Assembly: GCA_017562135.1 (NCBI GenBank)
Contig: QEYB01001437.1
Span: 121,915 to 185,914, forward strand
Source: Dipylidium caninum
Lineage: Eukaryota > Platyhelminthes > Cestoda > Cyclophyllidea > Dipylidiidae
Direction: 5' to 3'
DNA length: 64,000 nt
The notes below the pieces were generated by a model. The model saw nothing but the letters and a program-made list of their open reading frames with translations. It was not told the origin of the DNA and did no database searches. Below are positions 38,301 to 51,250 of this stretch, piece after piece; the stretch's first letter is position 1; every line of letters begins with the position of its first letter. The position numbers and the translations under genes were made by a program.

Positions 38301-41300
38301 AAATCATAAACAGCTACAAAATCAAGAACCCACAAAAAGGTATATACGCTGTTGTAAGCATAAGTGCTGAAATGACTAAAATGTTCATCCCCTTTCCCCC
38401 ACGTGGTGAGGTTTCTTTATCGAATCAAGTTCAAATTAAACCAAACCAGTACAAAAGAAAGTTACGAACACTCGTACCACGAGAAAAGGGTATCCAAAAA
38501 ATTCCTATTAAATTTAACGAAACTCTTTTCCCGAACTAGTGTCTCCAAGAGGAATCACAACAAATTATGAAACCAGTATTAATCAAACAGATATGGAGGA
38601 AAACGACTAGAAAATGTATGTAATTAATGTGACACATATTTGACTATTTTATTCAAGCTATCGGCATTGCCTAGGCATAGTGAGGATACGGTTTTATGAA
38701 GCAGCGATGGTATATTTACTAGTACACTCAACCACGACCAAAAAGCAAGACATTCTCGGCTTCATATCATCTATGGTTTCCACCAGAATTAGTGGGTAAA
38801 TTTAGAACTGGTTAAATACAGTTAGCTGACGCAATAAATATACACACAAACAACAAACCAGGTTTGAAACTTTCGGTTTAACGTTAAGTCATTCGGTCGT
38901 CAGAGAATGTTTAAAAATAAATTAAAAAATGTGTCACTAATGCTTTAAACAATAGTATAAAGTTCTTAGAAAGAGTACGACAAAAAATACGATGATAACT
39001 GTTAAGAACACAAAATGATAGATGACACTGAACACTGACTTAACTGTTTTATTACTGGAAGTTGCATTTTAAGATCCGACGTAAGAAATGAGGCCATTAT
39101 TAAGATATATACTTAAAAATCAGAAAAAGTGCAAGATGTAAAAAATTTGAGTTTTTAAATAACGCGGGCAAGATTTAAGCAAACGAGGAAAGTATTGCGA
39201 AAGATCATGAAAACTTATTTTGTCAAACCACAGTTTTATTGATTTCGCATTGACGATGAAACGTATGTCAGTAAGTGCAAATCACTCTTTCGGAAACTAA
39301 CAATGGATATAAAAAGTTGTGTAAATCAAACTGCCTACCGATTCGAGAGACAGATTGCTTCATTGATTGTGGAAGTGGTGCGGTGCGAATTTCCTCCGTC
39401 ACGTGCGAAAGTAGGGGTACCGCGGTATTGTGCATACACGTAAAGAGAACAGGGACATGGCGAACTGGAAAAACCAATACGTAGTAAGATGAAAAACACG
39501 TACAAGAACGCCTTAATATAGAAAGCGGGATGATTCTATCTGCGCTAACAGAGGTAATATAAAATGAAAAGTCCTTATTCTCCAAAATGAATGCTGGACA
39601 ACATTAATGAACAAGGCATGCTAAGCCAAGTTAATAGGAAGAATTATTAAAAGCTCAAGTGGAGCACAGCACAATGAAAAGTTCAGCAACAAACAAAACG
39701 TCTAAAACTTAAATATTTTATAGTAAAATAAAATACAACACATGAATAATCAAGATTCGCTAACTTTGTATTAAAATATTCCCTAGATTGCCTCCTCTTT
39801 CTGTCTCCATGTACAAGGTTATTTGCTTTCCAGGTAATAAAGCGCAAAATTAGAATACATTTAAAGAAGTAAGTTTTAAAAAATGAAAACTTAGATTTTT
39901 CCACATAAGCATCTTCTATTTTAAAAGCTCATAATCGTTTGTTCCACCAGACGCATGTATGGCAACATAGAACATACCCTTGAAATGTTGAGCGTGATGT
40001 TCGTACGGCAATTCGACCATGCTCTTGTTCTGAATGGTTGAAAAATTGGTGCCCTTCTGGTAGAGTGGAAAACTTGAACTTCCTTCGTCATAGAAAAAGC
40101 TGACAGTATCTGGATTCACTCTGAAAGAGAGGGCTGATTTTAGGAAGGCGATGTGTAGCCAATAACCTCCTCATCCGTGAAAATCAAATCATGGAGAATA
40201 ATGCATTGGTGTCTGGTTCTGTGAGAGTAGATAATCTTAGGTAAACGATGATTAAAGGAATATTACAAGAATGGTTAAAACCTACAAATTGCTCGGTCAT
40301 TAGTCAGGTTTTCGAAAAGGATGTTTAGGGTTTGAGAGGAGTTGGATCTAGAAATGTTACGATCTCTTTGACATTTATATAACGGATGAGCAACTCAAGG
40401 CGTTTTGTTCCCAGAAGAAGCTAGCAAAAGGAGACTAGTGTTATGTTTCATTACTCCATGATCGGCTCCGTCATTTGATCACCACCAAACAATACAACTT
40501 TTTCAGAGAAGAGGCGCAAGCTTTCTATCACTTCATTCGGCATTAAAATCCTTCTGAGCCCACAGTTTTTTTGAAGGTAACACGGTAAAGGTACCTTGGT
40601 TAAAAATGCAATTGCGGTTTTTAAACAGTCCAAGAAGTATCCGAGGAAGATGGTAATCGATTGATTATAAAGAACAATTTGGAATAAACAAAATTCCTGT
40701 CAGTGGTGTGTTGAAAGGGAAACTGCGCGACATAACAGAGGGCCATAGAAAATATATAAAAAAATGGAATAGCTATATAACAGGTCCCTTTTGAACTATG
40801 GAATGAGTTTCGCGCAAAAAGTAGACCAATCGTCATAAGGATGTAATTCAAAGACTAGAGATGAAAGTACCTAAGATTGTGGATAATTTATAAATACCAT
40901 ATCCAGAACGTGATTTATGAAGCAGTCAAATAAATCAAGACAATCAGACTAATTTTACATTACACCGAAATTGAAGAACTTAGAGATCATTTGTGGTGTA
41001 AGGCCATAGGCGCAATAATTGCCCGAAGTAAGAAAGGCAATGGATAAAACATTTGCACAAATTGAACCTTTTACGAATATCGATCTTCAGGAAAAGCAAA
41101 TATGAAAAGCATAGGAAACGGTAGTACTCGTGTCGCAAAAACAGCATTGATTCAGATAATATATTAAATCTTCAAAACACAATCAGAAATAATAGTGAAG
41201 AATTGAGTTACTGGAAATAGTGTTTAAAGACGTATTACTGATCATACTATCACAAAGGCGTTATTGAAACCGAAATTTGACTTAATTGAATGAAGCCAAA

Positions 41301-41447
41301 TAACTAACCACTTCCACACGCAATATCTGTAAAATTGGGGACCGTAAAATAAGGCATAAAAAAAAGCATCGTACTTCAAGTAGTCAAGGGAGTGCAGTTT
41401 TTTTTCGGTTTCTGCAAAGTAGAGATTGTCTTCGCCCTGGAAAACAT
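29399..41447 (-). CDS. CLEC16A: CLEC16A / ema / gop-1 homologue
   Basis: CLEC16A is a membrane-associated scaffold of endosomes and lysosomes that controls autophagy and mitophagy; despite its name it is not a lectin. Recognised exons, in transcription order: a possible first exon with ATG at 41447 (MFSRAKTISTLQK), about 40586-40456 (NEVIESLRLF ... GGDQMT), about 40440-40285 (QTLNILFENLTND), about 40125-40000 (FFYDEG, then RIAVRT), about 39460-39330 (NTAVPLLSHV), about 37775-37592 (LLPVYVNSL), 36059-35919 (LLAQVFTILHQPELIR), 35161-34913 (RPFLRAIFRSLE), 31781-31582 (RVRVVTLNLALFLLV), 31203 to about 30960, about 30870-30720 (SDLIDT), 30290-30248, 30167-30049 (VGWGIVTFSALIQ), 29978 to about 29720 (TLNIVVYKPG) and 29606-29399, a Ser/Pro-rich tail. 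The order follows the family, with the FPL domain first. Breaks near 40333, 40043, 40010 and 37690 are single-base shifts after which conserved sequence resumes. Confidence 0.85.
35614..35874 (-). other. Open frame inside a CLEC16A intron, uncertain
   Basis: A - strand open frame of 86 codons lies between two secure CLEC16A exons. Part of it (DPFLLAVVSRPLLKFFLSVE) could be a variable region of the protein, but no splice join could be fixed. It is recorded only because the vertebrate protein has a poorly conserved linker at this point. Confidence 0.2.
36794..38539 (+). other. Open frames antisense to CLEC16A introns
   Basis: Three + strand open stretches flank the CLEC16A exon at 37.6-37.8 kb: 36794-37069, 37908-38099 and 38135-38539. 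The last is 134 codons of Lys/Glu/Ile-rich sequence (LLEELILSRQARIG, KNLEIINSYKIKNPQKG). They resemble no family I know and have no clear start in context. They could be exons of a nested gene, decayed mobile-element coding sequence, or chance. Confidence 0.2.
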
Positions 41448-42439
41448 GAAGCCGAAACGTCTCTCTTGGCGAAATTAACCAATCATCGGAGATGATAGCA
41501 TTTTAATGGTTTTTACCTTATTGTTGATATGATGGAAATTTGCATTGATTGCTGCTAGGTTTTCCTGGGCACTAACAACAAAAGCGTTTCATTAGTTTCA
41601 ATTATTGCCAAAACCTTAATCCACTAATGTTAAGCCCTTATTTTCATTATGGTTAAAATTACGGGATAATCCAATATTCATCAAAAATACCCGTGATTCG
41701 CTTAAACATCGCTGGATATGTCTCCATTACAAAATCACGGTACCATCGACGCCATTACTTAAGCCAGGCCGTTGTGCCAGAGGAACACGTTTTGGTGTGC
41801 GATACAGCCTACTACACCAGCCCACCGCCAAAAAATTCAACAGCCAATACCGCCACAAAACCACGATTGCACAAGAACCCTTACGCAAAGCACCAACACC
41901 TTCCGCGAGTCTAACTTTTAGGCACACGGAAAACCCCTATTGGACCAACATGGTAAAGCAACTACATAGTTAGGACACGCCAAGTGCCCCATCCTCCCGC
42001 CTAGGACTGATGAACCCTTGGCGAAACACGAGGCTCAATAAGACGTTGAAGGTCCAATGACAGCGAGAATCTCAACAAAAACATCGATAGCCAACATGCG
42101 TAGATTACAGCTTTCATATTTTCACAACCGTCTTTCAATTCACCGCAAGAGATCAAACTCCACATCGAAATGGGAGAAAGTGACAAATCCAAAGACAGTC
42201 AGTAAAATAGTGTAATGCCAAAAACAGACAATAGAACAGCACGAGAAAGGACATCAATAATGGTTAATACCCCCATAACGCAGCTTCAAAAGCTTAGTTT
42301 GTGTCTTCTTCTACCCTCGTGCTGAGATGCTTGAACACAACTTTCAGAGCATTAGTATGACCCACACTGTAGGTGTGACTAAAATAATAAAGTGAGTTAA
42401 GTACTCAGGACGCCTGAAAAAATGAAGCCAACCATTTCT
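41448..42439. other. Gap between CLEC16A 5' end and DDX1 3' end
   Basis: The last one or two short DDX1 exons should lie here, but the expected C-terminal sequence was not recognised on the - strand. No other gene or repeat could be supported. Confidence 0.3.
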
Positions 42440-45400
42440 CAGCTTCTCTCCATAAACCACCTGACCCGTCGAACTCGTTGGTGGAACTACAAGTCCCTGG
42501 ATACCGTATTCAATGGTTACACCCAAGATGCTCCTCAATATCACCAAGTAACTGCTTCTCGTCCGTACCATATGCAACAGCCACCGTTTTTTACTAGACG
42601 TGTAGTATCGAAACAGCCGCGTCCACGAAGATGCGCAGTTGGCGTGATTACCACACCTATTTCAAGAGGAATAATTTAAAGTGGATAAAATTTTCCCATT
42701 CAGAAATAAGGATTGTTTTGAATTGACGGATTATGGGGGTTTAAAAAACAACCAAGAAGACAAGCAGTGTGCATGAAGACAAAAAGAGATAAACGTTGGC
42801 GTTTCGTTTGCGGTATCAGGCTTAATCCTAAATCAAGATGTTAACTTAGCGGATCTGAATAATATTGACCTCCTTGGTCTTACCAACCGCTTGAGAGCGG
42901 TTAACTTGCATTTTCAATTCTGAGTTGGATAATAGGTAAATTCCAGATGTTGAATAAATCAACAAAACCAAAAACCTCGACAGGAGTAATCCCAATTAAT
43001 TCAAGTAAATCACTATTAGACATTACTTTCAAAAATAAGGACTGATAAGACGATAGTTATAAGAACCTACCTTCTCTTTGCATGTGGCTACGAGACTAAT
43101 TGCGAGGCCCATTCTCAAAAAAAAACAAAAAGCGGAATTCATTTACTGCATATTTAGGATTAAAAAATTACATATAACAGGTACCTTTCAGCTCGGCCAA
43201 CACGACCAATTCGATGAATATAGTTTTGTTTTTCGTCTGGCAGAGTCACATTGATTACTAGAAATACAATCTAACATTAATTACTTAGTTCCACGAACTT
43301 TTCTACACGGACCAGAACGACAAAGTGAGGCTCAGCAAAAAGCATACACAGAGTATAAAAAAACCCAGTGGTATCAGAGAAATACTGATCATTTAGAGAC
43401 GGAACCCTTACCATATGGCAGGCCTGTTATGTCAATACCACGTGCTGCAACGTCTGTACAAATGAGGAAATTCACATCACCGTTCTATAAGCCAGAAATG
43501 AAAAGATTACAAAGTTGGAAAGTAGTAAATAATTAGAGAAATTGATACCTTAAATTTCTGCAGATTGGTTTTCCTTTCCGCAGGATTACGATCACTGTGA
43601 AGGCAAACGCAGCTGAATTGACTATGGGACTTAGATGGACCTTGGGAAAATACAAGAAGAGTGCGATATAATTACTGAACTATATAATTTACTATATGGC
43701 ATAATTTAGTATCATTGCTTTGCCATCCGCTATGACCCTAGGAATAAAGGATACCTTTAAAAATTAAAAAATCTCACTCATCCACCCCAACTCCAGATGC
43801 TACATACAATAAAAATTTTCGATCCAAAATATATATCCAGATAGACAAAATTTCACATTCACCACCGCATCACAACAGTTACCTACCGTTAATACTAATG
43901 ATTTTAAGACTGTAATAGTCAACATTCAATGTGTAAGAAACCATCGACATCAAAATGACATTTTCCATGCCTCGTTTTGCACTGCCATAGTTAAACAGTA
44001 AGTATTAACTTGGTCCGAAATTCGTTATATATGGGATTAAGGATGTACCTACCGCCACCCAGAGTTATGAAATATTGTTCGAGGTTGTCACAATCCAATT
44101 TTGTGCGACAGAAGATTAACGCGCGATCCATATTTTGCTGTTCGATCGCTCTAACCACGTACTGTCCTTTAAGGAGTTTTATGGCTTCTGAGAAGAGTTC
44201 TAACAGCAAAAGGTGTAAAGACCAAAGCGATGAAGGAATATGGAGGATAAGTGACCTTCAGATCAGAAATATTCTCACCAGGTGTTGCATAATTAAGATT
44301 CAGTCGGTCTTTCATGTGTACACCGTCGGTGTGGATATGCTTGACAGAATCCATTGTTTGCCGCCAAGAAATGTCTTGATGCGGATCCACGAGACAAACC
44401 TAAAAAGCACACGTACGTGATCACGCTATTAGATCGCATTGAATGATGGTAGGTTCGCTTAGGAAACTTACAAATGCTAGAGGAATAGGAAAAAAGCTAT
44501 TTTCACGTTTCTACCAGTGAATTGACACTTAGACTACAGCAGAGCTATAGACTTACAACGTGGTGAACCGTCTCCGGAACGCAGTCTTGACCTTTTAAAT
44601 CGATCCAAACAGGGAACTGCATTAATTGATTCTAAAACAAGAGTCAGTCGTAAGCAGATGTGCTGTCTACACGTGACGCGTCAAATAATTAAAAGTGCCA
44701 GTAGGCAAAGATTTAGAAGAACAAGTTCTAAGGTTGAACACAGTTAACAAATCAGAAAATGAGAAAAGAATAATTAGAACGTGGAGTGGTAACACAGTCA
44801 AATTTTCTCGAATGACAAAAAGTACATATCCAACATGTCAAGAAAAGCGGCTCATGTAAAAAAATGAGGAATTTCCACTAATTGTGGTCCATGCGTAGAT
44901 TCTAAAACCGCTCAAAATCATTCATATAATTCATATCCATCGATAGATATAAGTAAGCAAGTGTTGAAAAATCTGTTACGCATCGTATTTACACTTTCGT
45001 CCCATATATTTGTTACCAATTTACATTAAAATACCTAAATACTGTTACCACTCCTGTGTCAGTCCGATTTTATGAAGTGATAAATGCATTCGAAAAGTCA
45101 TAACAGCGGATTTTGAAAAGTAACCACCTTTATCACCGGATGTCTTGTCCACAATTAGTCCGAGTAGGAGGTAAAACGAAAATTACGGGCTTTATAACTG
45201 CAAAAGATAGCATTCCTTGAAAAGATGACTTTCACATTATCACCGAAATAACAGTGGTAGACGGCAATTTGAAAGATAGATTTTCAAACATAATAGTGTG
45301 CTTACCGCGTGCACACTCACAATAAACGCGGAAAGCTTTTCACTAAAAACGGATATTAGTGGTAAAACTTACAGCGATCTTTTTCACTTCAAAGGAGTGC

Positions 45401-47989
45401 AGTGTGGCCGAACAAACTACCATTTGAAGACGCCTTCCATCAGGCGTGACCTTGGGGCAGAGAGCATGGAGACGCTGGATCATAGGACCATAACCTGCGG
45501 AGAGGAGGCCATCGCATTCGTCGAGAATAAAAAAACGACAACGGGCAAGCGACAAGGCCTTTGCCCAGATCATGTCTTCCAGACGACCAGGTGTTGCGAC
45601 AACTATGTCAACCTAGGTGAGCGAAATGTTGGCGTCGAACGGATTAAGAAACAGATGAGATTGAACTAATTGAATAAATTAGGTACGAAAGTAAATACAA
45701 ATTACTAACCGCATTAATGGGTATGATAGGGGTTGTGAGCCAGAAAATTACCATAAATGCAAACAAAACCAACCGGTCCCAAAATCGAGTTTGCAAAAGC
45801 ATAACAGTAACGAAAAATTAAAGCCTAATATCTCGAAGACGGAAATACGGTATCGAGTTAGTTCATAAACGACCTACGCCCTTGTTGATTTCCTCCGTAA
45901 GTTCGGTGCTATTGATTCCACCAATAACTAGTTTCACTAGAGGATTTGGATTTGTAAGATATTTCTTGAATTTGATTATCTGGTCATGAGTCTGTTCCGC
46001 CAATTCCCTCGACGGCTAAAATAATAGTGTGTGGAAAAGACTATCCCATGATTAGTGAGCATTAAAGTCACACTTATAAAATATGGCGCTGATAATTCAA
46101 TTTGGACATAATATCAAATATAGTCTATTGAAACAGACTGAAAGGATATGTTAAATTAAATGAGAAAAATACTTTACTACCTCGATAATCAAAGCTAATG
46201 GGGCTTTAGGATCGGGTTTCATTGGTCCTTGAGAGGTGCTACCTGTAAAAAAAGGAAATGAGTTACCATAGGTGACTATGGAAAAAGAGTTGACCACCGA
46301 CCGATGCGAGGTGACGTCACGGAGCTTTTTTCTACAGCAGCATTAACCGGGAGGTAGCCTTCAGGGAGAGGGAAAGTAAATGGGGTCTCGCCGAAGTTAA
46401 GCAGCAGCTCGGCATTTTTGAGAGAAACCGAAGGAAATAGTCCCTCAGAGACGTGATGAGTAGGAACATCAAAGGCTTTTGGGAAACGCTTGCCTGTTCG
46501 CAATATCCGCAATTGAGGTCCATTTCATTTCGAAGTTCAAAGAAATGATTAAACAAACGATAATTTAACGCAAAGATTTATTCACCCCAAAAGTTTTAGA
46601 CCCTCTTAAAAGCGCATAATAGAGAAGTTCTCTCTACCGGAGAAAAGATTCTACTTGTCTAAATGGCTCACCATTCTTGGACCAGCTGATTGCCCTTCTG
46701 TCAAGATCGAGGTAGCAACCGAGTACGTCGTTAAGGCCAAAAGATTCACCATAATCGTCAAATTGACGGCGATGAGACTTTTTTCCCGTACCACCAAAAC
46801 CATAACTATCAGCGTCTGTACCGATGTCCAGAGAACCCAGAGCGGTCGACCAGCCGATGCGACATAATCCCTCGTCAGTGACTTTTGCCTCGTAATAGTA
46901 CATGCCTGAAATAACGGTGGTCTTCTAAGGTTGCTACACTTTGCATTCATAAAGTTCCCTCAAAGCTGTAAGAAAAAATTTATCACTTTCTACTTATGGG
47001 CATATCACTGCTAATTAATCGCAGTAAGTTTTACAGATCGCTTTAGGGATAGAGTTAATCAAGTCATTTCTCAGAATTGGTTATTAAGCGTTCTGTCACA
47101 ATCTAGACAATTTATAACGTCACTAAGGTGAATTCAAAGAATTAAACAAACCTAGAGCGAGAACAGGAAAAAGCTCACCGTGATTCTTTACGCCTTTAGT
47201 GGCACGTGCTCCATGCCAAGCAACCAGATCACGACTTTGGCATAAAAGACCACTTCTGTCAATGGCAAACGCACCGGTCCTGTCGAAGGAATTGAGACGG
47301 ACATTGGGAATCATCTTAGGACCATTCCCAGAAGTCCCTTTAATCTTAAAAATGGAGTGGAAATCGCACAAACAGAGAGGAAATAAATGGAATGAAGCGT
47401 ATACACGCCGCAAGGTTGTCACGTATGCGAAGGGCTGTTTATCAAACAGTGATTACCCCCGTTAACATGCCTCATATTTTTAGCAAGATAACTAATTTAA
47501 TAACGGAAATGGGGTAAACACAGAGTACTGTAAATAGTAAAGAGTAATTAACTGTAATTAGTTAAGGGTAGGTCCCAACTACCGCCCCGTCGAGAATAAT
47601 CGGAACCATAAAAACTTCAAATTTTAGTCAAGCCTAGTCATTCCAGTTACCGAATATGAGCTATAGTCTATACTGCAACAATGACACAGCAAAATTGTTT
47701 TTTTATTCACTTAATGAAAGGGTAAATTTTCCATGCATCAAAAGAAAAAAACCAATTTGTACACAAAACATGCACTTACTGATGTGCCTGCTTCGAAATC
47801 CTTGAGCGTCTCGTAGACGACCTGAATGACGGGGAGGCAGAATGCCCCTGTTTTTCCACTACCTGTCTCTGCGGCCATGAGAACATCACCACCACCTAAG
47901 ATAAGAGGCACAGCTTCGCTCTGAATGTCTGTCGGAAGGACCCAATCTAGTTCTTGGACGGCCTTTGATAGTTCTGGCAACACACCCAT
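42440..47989 (-). CDS. DDX1: ATP-dependent RNA helicase DDX1, multi-exon
   Basis: DDX1 is a DEAD-box helicase of the tRNA-ligase (RTCB) complex, with roles in RNA processing and double-strand break repair. Exons, in transcription order: 47989-47780 ([14 protein letters not shown], motif [11 protein letters not shown]), about 47345-47179, 46905-46655 (SPRY domain, FGGTGKKSH), 46493 to about 46305, about 46241-46185, about 46016-45880 (motif Ia PSRELAEQT), 45612-45373 (TPGR, motif [10 protein letters not shown], motif [11 protein letters not shown]), about 44637-44557, 44399 to about 44256, 44199-44053 ([14 protein letters not shown]), about 43623-43550, about 43492-43415 ([10 protein letters not shown]), about 43258-43184 (motif [10 protein letters not shown]), about 43114-43070, and about 42660-42440. 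The SPRY insert between motifs I and Ia is diagnostic of DDX1. The acceptor just before 47989 suggests a short first exon upstream carrying the true start. The last exon is broken by several one-base indels. Confidence 0.92.
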
Positions 47990-50900
47990 TTCTAGGTAAC
48001 CATAAATAAGAGCTCTACATCATTCAGATTATATAACAGTATACAACCCCAAGGGGGTTGAGGAAAGACTGAAAGAAGAGTCGTTCTTAAAAGATCTGAG
48101 TTAAAGGTCGAATTTGAATTTAAAAAAACGTTAAACTGAGTTACTTCCAGATTATAGCACACAAGATCATCAAGTTTGGTGTATTAGAAGATAGAGAGAT
48201 AGATAAGATGAATGCATATATGAAGTAACAAAAAATAATTTGACGAATAAGGGCTTCTAAGACTTCCACTGGCGGATGACAAAAGGATACGTTTCAAAGC
48301 ATAGGGAAGTTATCTGTAAATGCAGGTTGAGCAATAATTACGCCCAAGTATAGCGAACCGTCCACAGCAACCCACCGGTTTCAAAAGCTGTCGCCATCTT
48401 ATGAATAGGCAACACCACCCAACTTATGTTTAAGCAGGTCACGCAGATAATATAGGTACAAGGTTAACTGACCAAAGATTTTATTTTTGCTTCAACGATT
48501 CCTAAACATGCTTAGTTATATACAGAAATCTTAAAGAAGATTTTAGGTGAGCGATACGAAGACGTAGTCTTGTTTAATCAGTAATTTGTTTCGCATATAA
48601 AGACAACTGAAGGTTACAGCACAGCAACAAGTCTCAGGGATCAACGAAAAACCAGAAATGTATAAATTTGGCCATGATAACTTATTGTTATTAGTTCCGT
48701 TAAAGCTACTCTCTGAGACCTTCATCGTCGCATCCTTAAGATGCCTCTCGCAGACTCCCTACTGGGTCCATGAACTTTGTAAAGGACCATTGAAGTTCTT
48801 GTTATTGGGCAAAGTTATTTCGAGCCCTACTTTACCGAGAATGGACTGAGGCTGAGCGCCGGCAGATGCCAACATATTGCAAAAGTCCCTGCATTAGTTA
48901 AATTTGTCAAAATTGACTTCCGGAGGATAGTAGCTGATTACCAAAAAAGCATATATGGAACAAGTGAGTAAAATATAATTCGTTCCTTGAAAGTCTATAC
49001 ATAACTTTCCACTTATTAAACTCGTACACAAAGTATTCAGAGGCCTCCGAGTCGCAGGGGAGGCTCCGAGGAGCCAAAAAGTTGAAAAGAATAGACATGG
49101 GTTCACACACGATCCCCATTTCACATAGATCCTTTTGTAACGTTTAATGTTTCTTGTTCTCCGTGCGTTTTTTTAAGTTGCTGGTAATTTTAACATGAAC
49201 TATGGAGTTCTCGAAACAGTTTGTAAAAACAAACATCTAAATAAATAAACGAGGAAATTTGTAAGCTTAATAATCGCGTAGGTCGTTGCTTTTATTCTCC
49301 AGACAATGAATCGATTATACGTACGTATGGCGAGTTTATCTTTCATGGATCGGTTGGACCATGATGCACACTTTTATAGTTGCGTTAGTTCAGAATTTAA
49401 GCAAAATACTTACCAATTTTTTCCATTATGACTTCTATACTAATTTCAGCTTGTACCTTCATCTATGGTTGAAATCTCACAGCATTTAATTAGAAAATAT
49501 TAGGCATCAAAATCCAACTGTGTGATGATTCCGGGGTAGTAAGGTAGAGGGAGAGGGAGAAAGTGGCAGGTACGAATGTCCGGAATCCAAATGAACGATT
49601 AAAAATGTTTACATGGTTGCCAGGGCCTGTCCTAGGAGGTAAATGAAAAAGCGTCAAAATATTTGAATGCATGGAATACTATTAGCCTTAAACATTATGA
49701 ATTGTAATCCTATCAAGCAAATCACTTGCTTAGGTATACATGGTTCCTTACACTATTACTTGCCATTTCAAATAATTTATTAAAGAAATAATAGCCCTTC
49801 TCCATGACATGCTCAAGACCAATCTGGCTCACATAGTTCAGGAAGTGATAATCTTATAATTCAAAAATTTTACTTCTATTAAGATCCGCTATTATGATGT
49901 TTTTGGTGACGGTAAAAGTGTGAATCTATTCTGCTATGGCATGTTGTGGTAAATAAGCACGGATAAAGGAATACAGGTGGTTACAAGACTCAGAAGGATT
50001 CACGTTATAAGGAATGGGCTTCGAAAGAAATTAGCTCAATCCAATTTCCTAACTTTGCATTAGACTAGGCCAAATAAGACAGAATCGTTTAATTGTCTCC
50101 TCGCACTGCTTGTGTATGAGAGATAAATGCTATCTGATAGTATTAATTTACTTTCAAGTCACAACTATGTCCTACCTATTTATTCTCCATTTCTTCCCAA
50201 TAACGTGGAGGCCATCTGCGAAACGCTGGGTCATCAGTAGTTAGAGACGTCACGGAAACCGATTGTCTGCAGCTTGTGGGGCAGGACACAACAGAAAAGC
50301 AGTCTCCAATTAGTTGCTCGGACTTTTGATTGATGAATAAGAAAGTGTGCTAGTGATTTGGAGTAGACGTTAGAGGAGTAAAATCGTTCGCATTTACCAA
50401 TGGTGGTGTCCTAGATTGTATCTCCAGATGTGAGTACTCAGAAGAGTTACCAAAGGATGAAAAATTATTTCGATCCTCAAAATGAGTATATGTTTGCAGA
50501 TGTTTTCGAAGCAGTGGTTCACTGCACTTTGACATAATTTTCGTGATGAAAACATTGTGACCTGACAAAGCCCAAATAGAATTGTAAGATAACAGGCCTT
50601 TACGTTATAAACCATGCCAATTGAAGGGAATTCAACTTTATAAGATTCAGTGCCAAGGAATGCAGACTAAAATGAATGAGTTCAGACAAAGATAATTAGA
50701 GATACGGGGATCAGCAAAAAGGAATTAAAAAGTTACATACTCGAAAACCTGAGACAGAGAAAATTAGACGAAGTGCCAATTAAGCGAGAAGGTCGAATAA
50801 AATAGGCTCAGTGTGCCATAGTAAAAGGTTGAAAATAATAAATTGAACATTATGTTTAGTCGATCATCATACGTGACAGAGAGATATATCGAAAAGCGTG

Positions 50901-51250
50901 TTGAACAGTTATGCCTATGGATTTACAGGGTATTGTTCTCATGCAATTGAACCATATTTGATTCTTATTTAGTGCATAGCCTAAAACAGGATGAAAAAAC
51001 CTCAGAAAATACGTAGGCAGCGCAGCGTCTTCAAGAGGCATTAGAAGTCATGAAGCATTGGGAGAATTGGACTGGTCTGGAAACTATACGATGCCTCGTT
51101 TTGAAGAAGAGTTGGCTGTCGAAGGCAGTGTTGCTCGTTCGATAGTAAGAGGCAGTGAGAATAGGCTTAGTCGAAACAAATAACCTTATTCTATACGAAG
51201 AATTTTGACTAGATCAAGTAATTTATAAGGTATACAGTCGATAGGGTAAC
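47990..51250. other. Region upstream of DDX1 with only doubtful exon-like segments
   Basis: On the - strand, 49140-49005 (MGIVCEPMSILFNFLAP, YFVYEFNKWK) and about 48895-48765 (ending GPLQSSWTQ and a stop) are preceded by acceptor-like sites and could be the last exons of an unrecognised gene. The evidence is weak. The promoter and a first exon of DDX1 should also lie just above 47990. No RNA gene or clear repeat was found. Confidence 0.2.

Noticed and set aside
49490..49672. - strand frame with FNRSFGFRTFVPATFSLSLYL after an AG site
   Set aside because: Single short stretch with no partner exons and no family match.
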